From an uncultured Verrucomicrobiota bacterium (lineage in GTDB: Bacteria; Verrucomicrobiota; Verrucomicrobiia; Limisphaerales; UBA9464): a stretch of 64,000 nucleotides of DNA. Within the stretch, counting starts at the first letter, position 1. Every line of letters begins with the position of its first letter. The DNA lies in NCBI GenBank assembly GCA_903907995.1, contig CAIVQH010000031.1, forward strand, positions 205,277 to 269,276. The letters are read 5' to 3'. The translations under genes were made by a program, and so were the position numbers. Positions 55,430-64,000 of this stretch are shown here, one piece after another. A model generated the notes under the pieces. That model made no database searches. It was not told the origin of the DNA and worked only from the letters and a program-made list of their open reading frames with translations.

Positions 55430-57019
55430 TCACGCCGCCTGGAAAGCGGCACCTGGCCCGGTGCCGCCGGCGAGGTTCACCTTGCGCGCGTTCGCCGTGA
55501 GGTGGCTCAGGATCTTGAACAGCGTCTCCGCGTCGTCAGGCTGGCCGATGGCTGCGGCCAGCGCGTCGGCGGTGAAGCTCTGTGACGGATTGGCCACGAG
55601 GTGCGCGACCGCCTTGCCCTGCAAGGCGAGCACGCTGGCAGCGGCCTTCTTGCCCGCCTCCACGCCCGGCTGATGATAGGCGTTGATGTTGATGAGCGAC
55701 GCGTAGAAGCCAACCGCGCGCTCAAACAGCGCGATGAGCGAGCCCACCGTGAAGGCGCCCGCATCGCGCACCGTGAAGGTGATGCTCTGGCGGCCGTTCT
55801 CGTAGAGGGCCGTACGCGTGCCGAGGTAGAAGCCGCTGAGGAAGTCGCCGCTGGTCGCGCCCGGCTCGACCTCCGGGCTCGCGCCCGTGCGGTCCTGCAG
55901 CACCTCGATGAACACCACGAAGAAGTTCAGCACGCCCTCGCGGAGCTGCTGCACGTAGGCGTGCTGGTCGGTCGAGCCCTTGTTGCCATACACGCTGATG
56001 CCCGCGTTCACGATCTTGCCGTCGAGGTCCAGCTCCTTGCCGAGCGATTCCATGAGGAGCTGCTGGAGGTACTTCGAGAAGAGTTCGAGTCGGTCCTTGT
56101 AGGGCAGCACGACCATGTCCTTCGCGCCGCGGCCTTCGCCGAGGAAGTACCACAGGAGCGCGAGCTGCGCGGCAGGGTTTTGCTTCGTGTTCGGCACGCG
56201 CGTGATGTCGTCCGTCGCCTTCGCACCATCGAGCAGGGCTTGGATGTCGAGACCCTGAAGCGCGGCCGGCAGCAGGCCCACGGCGCTCAGTTCGCTCGTG
56301 CGGCCGCCGACCCAGTCCCACATAGGGAAGGATTTCAGCCAGCCGCCGGCGGTCGCGACCTTATGGAGCGCGCTGCCCAAGCCCGTGACCGCCACCGCGT
56401 GCTTCGCGAAATCGAGCCCGGCCCGCTCATAGGCCGCCTTGGCCTCCAGCATACCGTTACGCGTCTCGGCCGTGCCGCCGGATTTGCTGATGACCACCGC
56501 GATGGTCCCATCCAGCTCACCGGCGAGTTCTGCAAGCACCTTGTCCATGCCGTCCGGATCGGTGTTGTCGAAAAAGAAGGGTTTTAGTTTGTCGGTCGCG
56601 GGCTGACCGAGCGCCTTGGCCACGAACTGCGGCCCGAGCGCGCTGCCGCCAATGCCGATGACGAGCACGTTCTTGAAGGGACCCTTCGCACCCTTGATGG
56701 CGCCGGAATGCACAGCGGCGGCGAAGGCCTTGATGTCGGCGAGCGTCTGCGTGATCTCGTCGGCGATGGTCTGCGTCGGCGCGAGCTTCGGGTTGCGGAG
56801 CCAGTAGTGGCCGACCATGCGTTTCTCGTCGGGATTGGCGATGCCGCCCTTCTCCAGCTCCGCCATGGCGATGTAGGCGCGCTGCATCGGGCGCTCCATG
56901 GTGGCGAAGAAATTGTCGGGGAAGTTCACCCGGCTGATGTCCATCGCGAGCCCGAGGGTGGGATACTCGGTGTAGAACTGCCGGAAGCGGGACCAGAGAG
57001 CGGCCTTGGAAGGTGTCAT
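55430..57019 (-). CDS. pgi: Glucose-6-phosphate isomerase
   Basis: The 529-residue protein interconverts glucose-6-phosphate and fructose-6-phosphate in glycolysis and gluconeogenesis. Family landmarks are [17 protein letters not shown] near residue 118, [14 protein letters not shown] near 175, [25 protein letters not shown] (catalytic glutamate region), [15 protein letters not shown] with the catalytic histidine, and [10 protein letters not shown] with the catalytic lysine. The length is close to the usual for the bacterial PGI family. The start is the ATG at 57017-57019. It is followed by heptamer repeats and preceded by the DUF418 gene 55 bases upstream. Confidence 0.95.
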   Translation of the reverse strand: MTPSKAALWSRFRQFYTEYPTLGLAMDISRVNFPDNFFATMERPMQRAYIAMAELEKGGIANPDEKRMVGHYWLRNPKLAPTQTIADEITQTLADIKAFAAAVHSGAIKGAKGPFKNVLVIGIGGSALGPQFVAKALGQPATDKLKPFFFDNTDPDGMDKVLAELAGELDGTIAVVISKSGGTAETRNGMLEAKAAYERAGLDFAKHAVAVTGLGSALHKVATAGGWLKSFPMWDWVGGRTSELSAVGLLPAALQGLDIQALLDGAKATDDITRVPNTKQNPAAQLALLWYFLGEGRGAKDMVVLPYKDRLELFSKYLQQLLMESLGKELDLDGKIVNAGISVYGNKGSTDQHAYVQQLREGVLNFFVVFIEVLQDRTGASPEVEPGATSGDFLSGFYLGTRTALYENGRQSITFTVRDAGAFTVGSLIALFERAVGFYASLININAYHQPGVEAGKKAAASVLALQGKAVAHLVANPSQSFTADALAAAIGQPDDAETLFKILSHLTANARKVNLAGGTGPGAAFQAA

Positions 57020-57074
57020 GGCGGCGGCAGGCTACCGCCGGCAGCCGTGGTGCAAAGGCGGAAGTTTGAGGTGC

Positions 57075-58181
57075 TCACCACTGCCCAACCCGACGGAGAA
57101 CATATTCCATCGGGCCGTTGGCAAAACGCCGCCGCCACGCGATTGAAACCACGACGGCCAGCGAGAAAAACGCCAGCGCCGTGAGCAGCGCCCGCAGGTG
57201 CGAGGTCCGGGTCCAGCCCAGGACAATCACCCCGCCCAGGCCGAGGAGGATATGGGCGACATACCAGGTGAAGGCCATGCGGCCGGTCGCAACCAGGGCC
57301 CGCACCGGCCAACGGTCACGCCAGCGTCTCGCCACCAGTGTGCACGCGCCGATAACCACCAGGGCAAAACCCGTTGCGTTCAGCAGGAACAGCGGCAATG
57401 GCGGCATGGATTGCAGGCCGAAAAGGGCCGTGGCCTCCTCGCGATCGACGCCCGGTTGCGGAGGGGTGCCAAACCAGTGCAGCAGCAGCTTGGAAACGAC
57501 CGCGCTGGAAACCAGCAGGACCGCACCCCAGAGCATGGACCGGCGTGGAACCGCCTCCGTGGACCAGTCGAGCCGCCCCAGCCAGATTCCGAGCAGCAGC
57601 AATCCGGTCCAAGGAAACACGGAACGAAAACCATCAAAGAACAGGTTCCGCCACAACCCAGACACGGTCCACAGCCCGTGATACGTCATGGTGTTCCAGT
57701 CCCAGTTGCGGCCGTAATCCAGCGCGAAAAACAGGACACCAAACGTCAGCACAAAACCCAGCGCCGCCAGCAGCACGGCGCGGGAACACCGCCAGACCAG
57801 CCAGGGTGCCAGCAGCAACGACACGCCATAAACCCGGAGGATGTCCCCCTCCCAAATCGTGAGGTTGAGAAAGCCCAGCATCAGAAGCAGCAGGCCGCGC
57901 CGCCGCAAGATCGCCGCCATCGTGTTACGGTCCGGAGCCCCGGCGGTACCGTCGGCCTTCCGCGCCATGAAGGTCACCCCCATGCCGGCCAGAATGACAA
58001 AGGTCGCGGCGGCCCGGCCATCCAGCAGCGCCAGCAGAAAATCGCTCCAGCGCTCGGGAGGCATCCCGTCGGTCATCACCAACATGAAATGAACCACCAT
58101 CATCCCCAGGATCGCGAGCGCCCGGGCGACATCGGGCCCGTCGAGGCGGATCGACCGGGTTGGCGTGACAGTGTGGTTCAT
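57075..58181 (-). CDS. DUF418-type membrane acyltransferase-like protein
   Basis: The 368-residue protein has about ten transmembrane helices. It opens with IRLDGPDVARALAILGMMVVHFML, resembling the acyltransferase-3/heparan acetyltransferase-like group, and ends with the DUF418 signature FANGPMEYVLRRV. Loops such as FVILAGMGVTFMARK match DUF418 proteins, whose activity is uncertain (proposed transmembrane acyl transfer). It lies 68 bases downstream of the TolC-family gene on the same strand. Role unknown. Confidence 0.8.
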   Translation of the reverse strand: MNHTVTPTRSIRLDGPDVARALAILGMMVVHFMLVMTDGMPPERWSDFLLALLDGRAAATFVILAGMGVTFMARKADGTAGAPDRNTMAAILRRRGLLLLMLGFLNLTIWEGDILRVYGVSLLLAPWLVWRCSRAVLLAALGFVLTFGVLFFALDYGRNWDWNTMTYHGLWTVSGLWRNLFFDGFRSVFPWTGLLLLGIWLGRLDWSTEAVPRRSMLWGAVLLVSSAVVSKLLLHWFGTPPQPGVDREEATALFGLQSMPPLPLFLLNATGFALVVIGACTLVARRWRDRWPVRALVATGRMAFTWYVAHILLGLGGVIVLGWTRTSHLRALLTALAFFSLAVVVSIAWRRRFANGPMEYVLRRVGQW

Positions 58182-58249
58182 TGGTTGCGTGAGCTGGCCC
58201 GGGCACGCCCAAAGAACAGCATTCCACCCGCCAAGGTTGGCCGAGTGCG

Positions 58250-59779
58250 CTATTTGACCAGCAGATTGACGTGGTTCTGTTCCAGCGTCACTCCCTCGTT
58301 CAGTTCCAGCTGGGCCACGGCGAGCCGGTAATCCACGCGCGCACGGATCTCGGCCGCCCGGCTCTCCCAGAGCTTCTGCTGGTACTGCAACACGAAGAAG
58401 GCCGAGTTGGCCCCTTCCGCCAGCTTCATCTGCTGCCCCTTCAGGGCCAGCTCCGCGTATTCGCGCGCCTTCTTGGCGGATTCCGTACGGCGGTAGGCGG
58501 CCTGAACCTGGCTCAGCGAATCGTCCACCTGGATCAGGATGTTTTGCTCCGTCTTCTTCAGCAGCAACGCCGACTGTTCCCGGGCCACCTTGCCCGCCTT
58601 GTAGCTGTTGCGCGCGGCCTGATTCCCACCCAGCGGGATGCTGAGGACCACGCCGAACCCGTATTGGGGTTTCGTGCGGTCGCGTATGTCCGCCAGCGAC
58701 GCCTCGGTAGTGTTTTCCTGGCTTTGCAGGCCGTATCCGCCCACCAGATCCAGGCTCGGGAACAGCTGGTTGAATTGGAAGCGGACCTGGATGCCCTGTT
58801 TTTCCAGCTCCAGTCGCAGTTCGGCAAGGTCGGGACGGTGCTCCAGCGCGGATCGCCAGCTCTCGTGCCGGTCATACGTGTACGGAACCGCCGGCGAATC
58901 CTCCGCCGCATCAATCAGGTCATCGGGCGAGCTGTGGTAGTCGGCCGAGATCAGGCTTTTGAGCGCATGGCGCTGTTTCTCGAGCAGCTGCTGCGAGGAC
59001 ACCAGCGCGGTCCGCACCGACTCCTCCTGTGCCTGGACCTGCGGCAGGTCGACCGCCGCCGAACTTCCGATCTCGATCTGGTGCCGGGTGGTGACGGCCA
59101 ACTGATCGACCAGGTTCAGGGCCTGTTCCTGAACCTCCACCTGCTCCTTCAGATAAATGAGCTCATAATAGGCCTGCTGGATGCTGTAGATCAGGTTCAT
59201 CACCCGCGCGCGCATAGCCAGCTCGGAGATTTTGAGGTCCTTCTGCCGGAGCAGGATGGTCTGGCGGTACTTGTCAATCCACAGGTTCCTCAGCAGGGGC
59301 TGCTGGAGGGTGATGGCGGCCGACGACACGTACTGGTTGGTGTTCCGGATTCCGTCCGGTGGATAGAGGAAGATAAAGCCGGGGAGCGCATTGAAGTCCG
59401 TGAGCTCATGCAGACGGCTCGAAGTCGCCTGGATGCCGTACTGCAGCCCGGTGGGCAACACCCCGGAGAGTCCCATGCCGACCGAATCGGTCGTCACTTC
59501 ATAGGGGGAATCGAGCCCGGTCTTTTTGGGATCGACGCCGCCCGGGACCGTGAGGAGCTGCTCTCCGGCCTGGAAATTGAAGACCGGCTCGTACGCCCCG
59601 TTCGCCCCGGACAGGTTGTACCGGGCAATCTCGGGATTTAACCGCTCGATGCGGAGGTCGTAGTTGTTCTTGAGACCGAGCTGGATGCAATCGGCCAGAG
59701 TGAGCGGGCGGGCCGGAACATCATTTGTGCCCGCGGCCACGGTGAAGGCTGCCAGAATGAAACAAATCGCAAATCGCAT
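58250..59779 (-). CDS. TolC-family outer membrane efflux protein
   Basis: The 509-residue protein starts at the ATG at 59777-59779 (MRFAICFILAAFTVAAGTN) with a signal peptide. TolC-type features are LTLADCIQLGLKNNYDLRIE (first helix-turn), long amphipathic helices (EVQEQALNLVDQLAVTTRHQ, QKQRHALKSL-like), and paired repeats with LPGFIF-type beta turns, ending RVDYRLAVAQLELNEGV. TolC trimers form exit ducts for efflux or type I secretion. No inner-membrane pump or adaptor gene is next to it. Confidence 0.88.
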   Translation of the reverse strand: MRFAICFILAAFTVAAGTNDVPARPLTLADCIQLGLKNNYDLRIERLNPEIARYNLSGANGAYEPVFNFQAGEQLLTVPGGVDPKKTGLDSPYEVTTDSVGMGLSGVLPTGLQYGIQATSSRLHELTDFNALPGFIFLYPPDGIRNTNQYVSSAAITLQQPLLRNLWIDKYRQTILLRQKDLKISELAMRARVMNLIYSIQQAYYELIYLKEQVEVQEQALNLVDQLAVTTRHQIEIGSSAAVDLPQVQAQEESVRTALVSSQQLLEKQRHALKSLISADYHSSPDDLIDAAEDSPAVPYTYDRHESWRSALEHRPDLAELRLELEKQGIQVRFQFNQLFPSLDLVGGYGLQSQENTTEASLADIRDRTKPQYGFGVVLSIPLGGNQAARNSYKAGKVAREQSALLLKKTEQNILIQVDDSLSQVQAAYRRTESAKKAREYAELALKGQQMKLAEGANSAFFVLQYQQKLWESRAAEIRARVDYRLAVAQLELNEGVTLEQNHVNLLVK

Positions 59780-60231
59780 ACACAATCTACCCGAACCCGT
59801 CCCACCCCCTTTGAAACCGGGGCATGCTCCGCCGCGTTTCGGACCTTGAGCTGAAACTGATTCAACCCGGACCGATGACTTTTGGGCGGTGGTCGTGGCG
59901 GATGTTCAAAGCAATTTACGGGCCTAAGCAATGCATTTAATCCACAAATACGGGGGATTTCTGCGTTTTTGGGGCCGCCGCTCGAAAGCTGGTCGGTAAA
60001 GCCGGGCGCTTCCCCGTCCGGGGAAAAATCTCCCTGGGACCACCATTGTCGCACCGTGGGGTGAAGGATCGCCGCATGACAACCAGTTTGAGTCGCTCTC
60101 CGGGCAATGAATCGGCCGCCAACAGACCGGGATCGCGCACCAGCGCGGTACCCGCGCTCACCGCCGAAGTGCCAAGGTTGACAGACCGCCTTGGCCTCCT
60201 AGCCTCGCCCCTCGTTACCGCATCCTTTCCT
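59780..60231. other. Divergent intergenic region between TolC and recA
   Basis: This 452-base gap carries the promoters of both neighbours. A LexA-type operator (such as CTGT-N8-ACAG or GAAC-N4-GTTC) was looked for and not seen. The recA promoter candidate is listed separately. Open frames that extend recA upstream have no family match. Confidence 0.5.
60178..60205 (+). promoter_or_regulatory. Candidate recA promoter
   Basis: TTGACA at 60178-60183 is a perfect -35 hexamer, followed after 16 bases by TAGCCT at 60200-60205, a weak -10. This sits 27 bases upstream of the recA ATG. Spacing and the -35 support it; the -10 does not match well. Confidence 0.35.
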
Positions 60232-61347
60232 ATGGCCGCCAAATCTTCCGACCCCAAGCCCACCACCGAAGTCGCCGAAACCGGCAAGCTCTCGGCCGCC
60301 AAGTCGCGCGACCTCGAGGCCGCCATTTCCTCCATCACCAAGTCGTTTGGCGATGGCGCCATCATGCGGCTCGGCGCGGCCAATTCGCACCGCCTGATCG
60401 AGGTCATTCCCACCGGTGCGCTGGCGGTGGACATCGCGCTGGGTGTCGGCGGCGTGCCGCGCGGACGCATCATCGAAATCTACGGCCCCGAATCCTCCGG
60501 CAAGACCACGATGATGCTCCACCTCATCGCCAACGCCCAGAAGGCCGGCGGCGTCGCGGCCTTCATCGACGCGGAGCACGCCCTCGACCCGGGCTATGCG
60601 CGAAAGCTCGGCGTGGACCTCGACAACCTGCTCGTGTCCCAGCCCGATTCCGGCGAGGAAGCCCTCACCATCTGCGAGACCCTCGCCCGCTCCAACGCGC
60701 TCGACATCATCGTCATCGACTCCGTCGCCGCGCTCGTGCCGAAGGCCGAACTCGAGGGCGAGATGGGCATGGCCACCATGGGCATGCAGGCCCGCCTCAT
60801 GTCGCAGGCGTTGCGCAAGCTCACCGCCATCCTCAGCCGCGCCAAGACGACCTGCCTCTTCACCAACCAGCTCCGCGAGAAGGTCGGCGTGATGTTCGGC
60901 AGCCCCGAGACGACCCCCGGCGGCAAGGCGCTGAAGTTCTACGCCAGCGTGCGCATTGACATCCGCCGCAAGGACACCCTCAAGGACGCCGCAGGCAACG
61001 CGACCGGCAACCACGTGAAGATCAAGATCGTGAAGAACAAGGTCGCGCCGCCCTTCTGCGAGGCCGAGTTCGACATCATCTATAACCACGGCGTGGACAA
61101 GGAAGGCAGCGTGATCGACGTGGGCATCGAGAACGGCGTGGTGGAAAAGAAGGGCGCGTGGCTGCAGTTCGCCGGCGAACTGATCGGCCAGGGCAAGGAA
61201 GCCGCCCGCAAGACGCTCGCCGAAAAGCCCGAGCTGATGAAGAAGATCACCGACACCATCATGGCCAAACGCGCCGCCGCCGCCGAGCCGGAGACCAAGT
61301 CTGAAGCGAAGGCCGAGTCGAAAGCCGAAGCCAAGGCCAAGGGCTGA
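60232..61347 (+). CDS. recA: RecA recombinase
   Basis: The 371-residue protein starts at ATG 60232 ([20 protein letters not shown]), with about 20 extra residues before the core. It catalyses ATP-dependent strand exchange and promotes LexA self-cleavage. Walker [10 protein letters not shown] is at about 86-94, Walker [12 protein letters not shown] near 160, and the loop 2 region [11 protein letters not shown] near 225. Loop 1 reads EMGMATMG where E. coli has EIGDSHMG. The C-terminus is a Lys/Ala/Glu repeat ([16 protein letters not shown]), unlike the acidic tail of E. coli RecA. Confidence 0.97.
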   Translation: MAAKSSDPKPTTEVAETGKLSAAKSRDLEAAISSITKSFGDGAIMRLGAANSHRLIEVIPTGALAVDIALGVGGVPRGRIIEIYGPESSGKTTMMLHLIANAQKAGGVAAFIDAEHALDPGYARKLGVDLDNLLVSQPDSGEEALTICETLARSNALDIIVIDSVAALVPKAELEGEMGMATMGMQARLMSQALRKLTAILSRAKTTCLFTNQLREKVGVMFGSPETTPGGKALKFYASVRIDIRRKDTLKDAAGNATGNHVKIKIVKNKVAPPFCEAEFDIIYNHGVDKEGSVIDVGIENGVVEKKGAWLQFAGELIGQGKEAARKTLAEKPELMKKITDTIMAKRAAAAEPETKSEAKAESKAEAKAKG

Positions 61348-61512
61348 GTGCCTTTTGGGCTGAAGGCTCCGGTGGACGAGAGGCCGGTTGGGAAGAACAT
61401 CTTTTTTGTCGGTAACTCCGGCCACCGTCGGGTTGGCCGGCACCCGCACCAGAGTAGGGTTGGCCTCTCAGCTGCGGGGCGATGCAACCTCATCCGCGCT
61501 GAGGGTTGACGA

Positions 61513-61884
61513 ATGAAAAAGGTGTTTCTGGCGGTCTTCGGAATGTTGCTGCTGCTCGGGCTGGTACTCCTGATGCAACGTGACGAGCGGGGGCCCGCCA
61601 TTGATGCGCCTGCCTACCGTACCTTCCTGAGTCCGGGCGACGGGGGGTTCAAGGTGACGGTGCAGTGGCGCCACACTCCGTGGTCCTGGCTTACTGATCG
61701 GCTCGTCATGGGTTTTCCCGGCTCGGCCAGCGACCGGCCGGCGATGGTGTATCTGTACGACACTCGCTCCGGCAAAATACTGCACCACGCACCGGCCGAA
61801 ATGCTGCAAATGGTGGATAAGGTATTTTGGTCATCTAATCGGGTAGAGGTTATGTTGCTCGTCGAGTGGGAATTGCCTCCGTAA
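61513..61884 (+). CDS. Small membrane-anchored protein
   Basis: The 123-residue protein starts MKKVFLAVFGMLLLLGLVLLMQ, a typical signal anchor or signal peptide. It is followed by a short soluble domain (GGFKVTVQWRHTPWSWL, PAMVYLYDTRSGKILHHAPAEM, WSSNRVEVMLLVEWELPP) with three predicted strands. No family recognised. It converges with the gene at 62017, and the terminator at 61934 lies between them. Confidence 0.6.
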   Translation: MKKVFLAVFGMLLLLGLVLLMQRDERGPAIDAPAYRTFLSPGDGGFKVTVQWRHTPWSWLTDRLVMGFPGSASDRPAMVYLYDTRSGKILHHAPAEMLQMVDKVFWSSNRVEVMLLVEWELPP

Positions 61885-61933
61885 CCGATGGCAATGCTTT
61901 CCCGGAAATGCCGGTGCCCCGCGTTGAGGGGGG

Positions 61934-61964
61934 AAAAAACGGCCCGTGGCGTGAGCCATGGGCC
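61934..61964 (-). terminator. Terminator of the two-gene secreted-protein operon
   Basis: On the minus strand, the stem 61964-61955 with 61950-61941 (10 bp, one G-U pair) and a 4-base loop is followed by GTTTTTTCCCC. It lies 52 bases after the stop of the gene at 62017. Confidence 0.85.
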
Positions 61965-62016
61965 TTGCGATAACGATTGCTACCGAGGGTTTGCAAGGCC
62001 AAGGGCCGAAGCTGGC

Positions 62017-62883
62017 TCAGTCGGCCAGGCGCGACTGAAGCACGAGGTAAAGGTCGCTCGGATCCTTGCCGACCGACCAAGGCGCGCGGCTGATGAGCAA
62101 CTGTCCGCCCGTGCCCAGCCATTCGCCATGGAACGGATACTTGTCCACCGAGATATCCGACAGGTAGGAGGGTTCGTGCCCGGCCGTCTGCACGGCGTCC
62201 ACGGCTTCCTTTTTCCCGACGTTCTTGCTCTTCCGCCCGAACAGGCCGCCCAGATTGGCACCCCCGCCGGTGCTGACAAAGCCATCCTCGTCCTCCTCGA
62301 CCTTCGTGTAAGCGACACCGGGTACCGCGTGGAGGAGGGTGAAGCCGCGGGCGGCAAACTTCTCCCACTCGCCCAGGAGCGTAACGGAGCCTGACCATGA
62401 GCCTTCCCAGGCCAGACCGACGAGGCGCGGCGCAACGGCCGTGGCCGGTGGGACCACCCACACTTGCGTATGGATCTCAAGGCCGAAGACCTGGTTGGTC
62501 GGAGTGCCGCCATCATCGTTCAGGATAAATGCCGGCCGGCCTTCGGTGATGAGGAACTCGGCCTGGGCTGTCGGTCTGCACGCGACTTCGCGCCGGGCGT
62601 GGCAAAGCACTTCCAAGGTGCCGCTGCTGCGGAGCGTCTGCGCGAGTTCCGGCAGCGTCCGGCAGGCAATGACCTTCTCGGGCGGCAATGAGACCTTTTT
62701 CGTCGGCCGATGGCGCATGAGGGTGGCCACGACGACGACATTGACGGGCGCGCTCGTCGAGTCGGCGAGCACGGGAGTGGCTGGCACGCCGTTGGTCAGG
62801 ACCAGCACCTGCCCGACCGGCGGATCGGCCAACGCGACCGCCCCACCCAGCAGGAGCCCGGCTACGGCGGCCCGTGTCCTCAT
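62017..62883 (-). CDS. Secreted protein, second of a coupled pair
   Basis: The 288-residue protein starts at the ATG at 62881-62883 (MRTRAAVAGLLLGGAVALA), a signal peptide. The mature part is beta-rich: VGQVLVLTNGVPATPVLA, RTLPELAQTLRSSGTLEVLCHARREV, FGLEIHTQVWVVPP, VGLAWEGSWSGSVTLLG, then a Gly-rich turn and KDPSDLYLVLQSRLAD. Its VGLAWEGS segment matches FVLAWEGS in the upstream partner, so the two may be distant paralogues. The start overlaps that gene's stop by 4 bases. Function unknown. A strong terminator follows. Confidence 0.72.
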   Translation of the reverse strand: MRTRAAVAGLLLGGAVALADPPVGQVLVLTNGVPATPVLADSTSAPVNVVVVATLMRHRPTKKVSLPPEKVIACRTLPELAQTLRSSGTLEVLCHARREVACRPTAQAEFLITEGRPAFILNDDGGTPTNQVFGLEIHTQVWVVPPATAVAPRLVGLAWEGSWSGSVTLLGEWEKFAARGFTLLHAVPGVAYTKVEEDEDGFVSTGGGANLGGLFGRKSKNVGKKEAVDAVQTAGHEPSYLSDISVDKYPFHGEWLGTGGQLLISRAPWSVGKDPSDLYLVLQSRLAD

Positions 62884-63677
62884 GGGCGCAGCCTGGGCGT
62901 GAGCAGGAAGAAGATGATCTGCGGCTCCTTCACGCCCGCCTCGGCGGCGGTGGTGCTGACGATGAGCTGCCCGCTGCGGCAGGCGCGGCTCCCGGTGAAC
63001 GACACGGTCTTGAGCACGGGCAGCTCGTAGATGGAGCTGTCCGAATTGCCGTTCTTGAACAGTTCGGCGACGGTGAGACCGATGTCGGCCCCGCCCTTGA
63101 CCACGCCGCCCGTCTGTCCCAGGACCTCGCTGGCGCTCTGGGCCACGCTCGCGGTCTTGCCCAGGAACTGAAACGTGTTCTGCATCCCGCTGCGGCGGTC
63201 CATCAGGTCGGGCGACCAGTTCAGGCTGCCCTCCCACGCGAGCACAAAGCTGTCATCGGCTGCGGGCCGCACCGTGACCTGCAGCGTCAGCCCATACACC
63301 GCAGCCGGCGGCACCGGTGCGCCGGGCTTGCCAATCAGGATGATCGGCCGGGTTTCTGTGGCGTCGAACCGGGCGAGGCTCTTCGGTTCCAGCACCACGT
63401 CACGCGTGCCGCGATAGACCACGTCCACGCTCCGGCCCAGGCCCCGCAGCGTATCGACGATGTTGGAGGCCGCGCCCTCCAGCTTGAAGTCCTGCAGCAC
63501 CTGGTCCTTGGAGTCCGGCTTGAAGCGGATCACGGTGAGTTCGAGCGCGAGGTTCGGCGGGGTCACGTTCGCTGCGTTCGTCACGCTCGTCACGCTCGGC
63601 GCATTCGTGGCGTCGGCCGCGACACTCACGGGGACAGCCAGCAGGGCCACGAGCCCAAGCAGCAGAAAGGTCTTCAA
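62880..63677 (-). CDS. Secreted protein, first of a coupled pair
   Basis: The 265-residue protein starts with TTG at 63675-63677 (read as MKTFLLLGLVALLAVPVSVAAD), giving a clear signal peptide. A Thr/Asn/Ser-rich linker is encoded by a short repeat (cgtcacgctcgtcacgctcg near 63575). The main part is beta-rich: LELTVIRFKPDSKDQVLQDF, YGLTLQVTVRP, FVLAWEGSLNWSPDLM, SIYELPVLKTVSFTG, then QLIVSTTAAEAG, KEPQIIFFLLTPRL. The pattern NALELTVIRF..., PVLKTVSFTG... and IIFFLLTP recalls the beta-domain of secretins (GspD), but the length is far too short for a complete one. It is translationally coupled to the next gene. Confidence 0.68.
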   Translation of the reverse strand: MKTFLLLGLVALLAVPVSVAADATNAPSVTSVTNAANVTPPNLALELTVIRFKPDSKDQVLQDFKLEGAASNIVDTLRGLGRSVDVVYRGTRDVVLEPKSLARFDATETRPIILIGKPGAPVPPAAVYGLTLQVTVRPAADDSFVLAWEGSLNWSPDLMDRRSGMQNTFQFLGKTASVAQSASEVLGQTGGVVKGGADIGLTVAELFKNGNSDSSIYELPVLKTVSFTGSRACRSGQLIVSTTAAEAGVKEPQIIFFLLTPRLRP

Positions 63678-63697
63678 TGGATGGGCGGATCAGGGGT

Positions 63698-63856
63698 TCA
63701 GAACTTCCAGCCCGTGCCGAACTGCGCATGGGCGGACTGGTAGCCGGGCCCGAAGTCCATGTAGGTGCCGAGCATCATGTAGCCCTTGCGCTTCTGCCCG
63801 CGGTAGCCCACGCCCGCGCCCACCGTGGTGAAGCGCGAGGCATAGGCGGCCTCCAC
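63698..63856 (-). pseudogene. Remnant of an outer-membrane beta-barrel gene
   Basis: Read leftwards, the frame ends FGTGWKF followed by a stop (63698-63700) and includes AASRFTTVGAGVGYRGQKRKGY-like residues and MMLGTYMDFGPGYQSAHAQ. This is the C-terminal hairpin pattern of outer membrane barrels ending in Phe. No signal peptide or barrel start is present: upstream in the same frame lie a low-complexity Arg/Ala stretch and the hairpin at 63907-63945. Only about 53 residues remain if the in-frame GTG at 63854-63856 is used. I read it as a 5'-truncated remnant; a cryptic short gene is possible. Confidence 0.4.
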
Positions 63857-63906
63857 GAACTGGCTCCTGATGACTTTGTGTGGGTGAGTTGGAGGGACTT
63901 CGACCG

Positions 63907-63945
63907 CCCGGCGGCGCGAGCTGGGGCTCGCAGCCCGCCGCCGGG
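63907..63945. repeat. Compound GC hairpin
   Basis: Outer arms 63907-63916 with 63936-63945 form a perfect 10-bp stem (CCCGGCGGCG/CGCCGCCGGG), and inner arms 63917-63921 with 63926-63930 form another. It sits between the end of the next minus-strand gene (stop 63951) and the barrel remnant. There is no T-tract. Confidence 0.65.
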
Positions 63946-63950
63946 CTCGT

Positions 63951-64000
63951 TTATCCGGCGGGCTGGGCGATGGTGACGGCCGCCTCGGCCGGTGCTATCC
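63951..64000 (-). CDS. C-terminal end of a gene running off the right edge
   Basis: On the minus strand a frame runs into the window from the right and ends with TAA at 63951-63953. The visible end is IAPAEAAVTIAQPAG, Ala/Pro-rich. Only about 15 residues can be seen, so no function can be given. The compound hairpin lies just beyond the stop. Confidence 0.35.
   Translation of the reverse strand, partial: IAPAEAAVTIAQPAG

Noticed and set aside
59780..60231. LexA box upstream of recA
   Set aside because: No palindrome matching known LexA sites was found by eye; a lineage-specific motif cannot be excluded.

Overview
The window is a GC-rich bacterial chromosome segment with about 45 genes. It most likely comes from the Verrucomicrobiota (Pedosphaera/Limisphaera-like). 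That is inferred from the gene mix and from no marker search. The clues are very large secreted LamG/Ig, CotH and FG-GAP proteins that share a C-terminal module, BlaI/BlaR1 pairs, a PadR-linked membrane protein with a HAAS-like prefix, pseudopilins, and gaps filled with palindromic or short-period repeats. No tRNA, rRNA, transposase, integrase, CRISPR array or phage gene was recognised.

Layout. 1-3.4 kb: the start of a secreted protein and a membrane/secreted gene pair. 3.6-6.7 kb: a translationally coupled BlaI repressor and BlaR1-type M56 metallopeptidase, with two operator-like dyads upstream. 6.9-10.2 kb: a secreted beta-helix protein, an HpnA-type NAD-dependent sugar epimerase and a small membrane protein. 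10.4-14.5 kb: a compact operon kaiC-kaiB-kaiB-hybrid histidine kinase on the minus strand, the main signalling system of the window. 14.9-22.5 kb: an FmdB-like zinc ribbon protein, a degenerate metallopeptidase-like secreted protein, a PadR regulator with a membrane protein carrying a haem-handling WWD-like motif, an FG-GAP repeat protein and a DUF218 protein. 22.8-29.2 kb: CotH-kinase secreted protein, secreted protein, HAD phosphatase and hotdog thioesterase.

29.2-36.1 kb holds five consecutive paralogues of an unrecognised membrane-anchored family. Spacing, pairwise resemblance and a repeated terminator suggest that a two-gene unit was duplicated. The first and last members share a nearly identical 161-bp 5' patch. 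36.2-40.4 kb: DUF481 beta-barrel, GT-C type membrane glycosyltransferase and an NtrC-like sigma-54 activator. 40.7-44.7 kb: a giant LamG/Ig surface protein with a classic UUCG terminator. 44.8-48.9 kb: overlapping type II secretion genes gspF-H-I-J-K without gspG, D or E.

49-59.8 kb: YcxB-like protein, a 1322-residue hybrid sensor kinase, fatty acid hydroxylase family protein, DnaJ-type zinc-motif lipoprotein, glucose-6-phosphate isomerase, DUF418 membrane protein and TolC-family efflux channel. 60.2-64 kb: recA, a small anchored protein, two coupled secreted proteins with a clear terminator, and remnants or ends of further genes.

How the genes work together. Much of the window is envelope biology: secreted adhesive or carbohydrate-binding proteins, a pseudopilin export module, TolC and hopanoid-type lipid metabolism. 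Several regulators accompany them (BlaI/BlaR1, PadR, an NtrC-like activator, two hybrid kinases). The Kai operon is the most system-like element: a KaiC ATPase, two KaiB proteins and a kinase that could carry its output.
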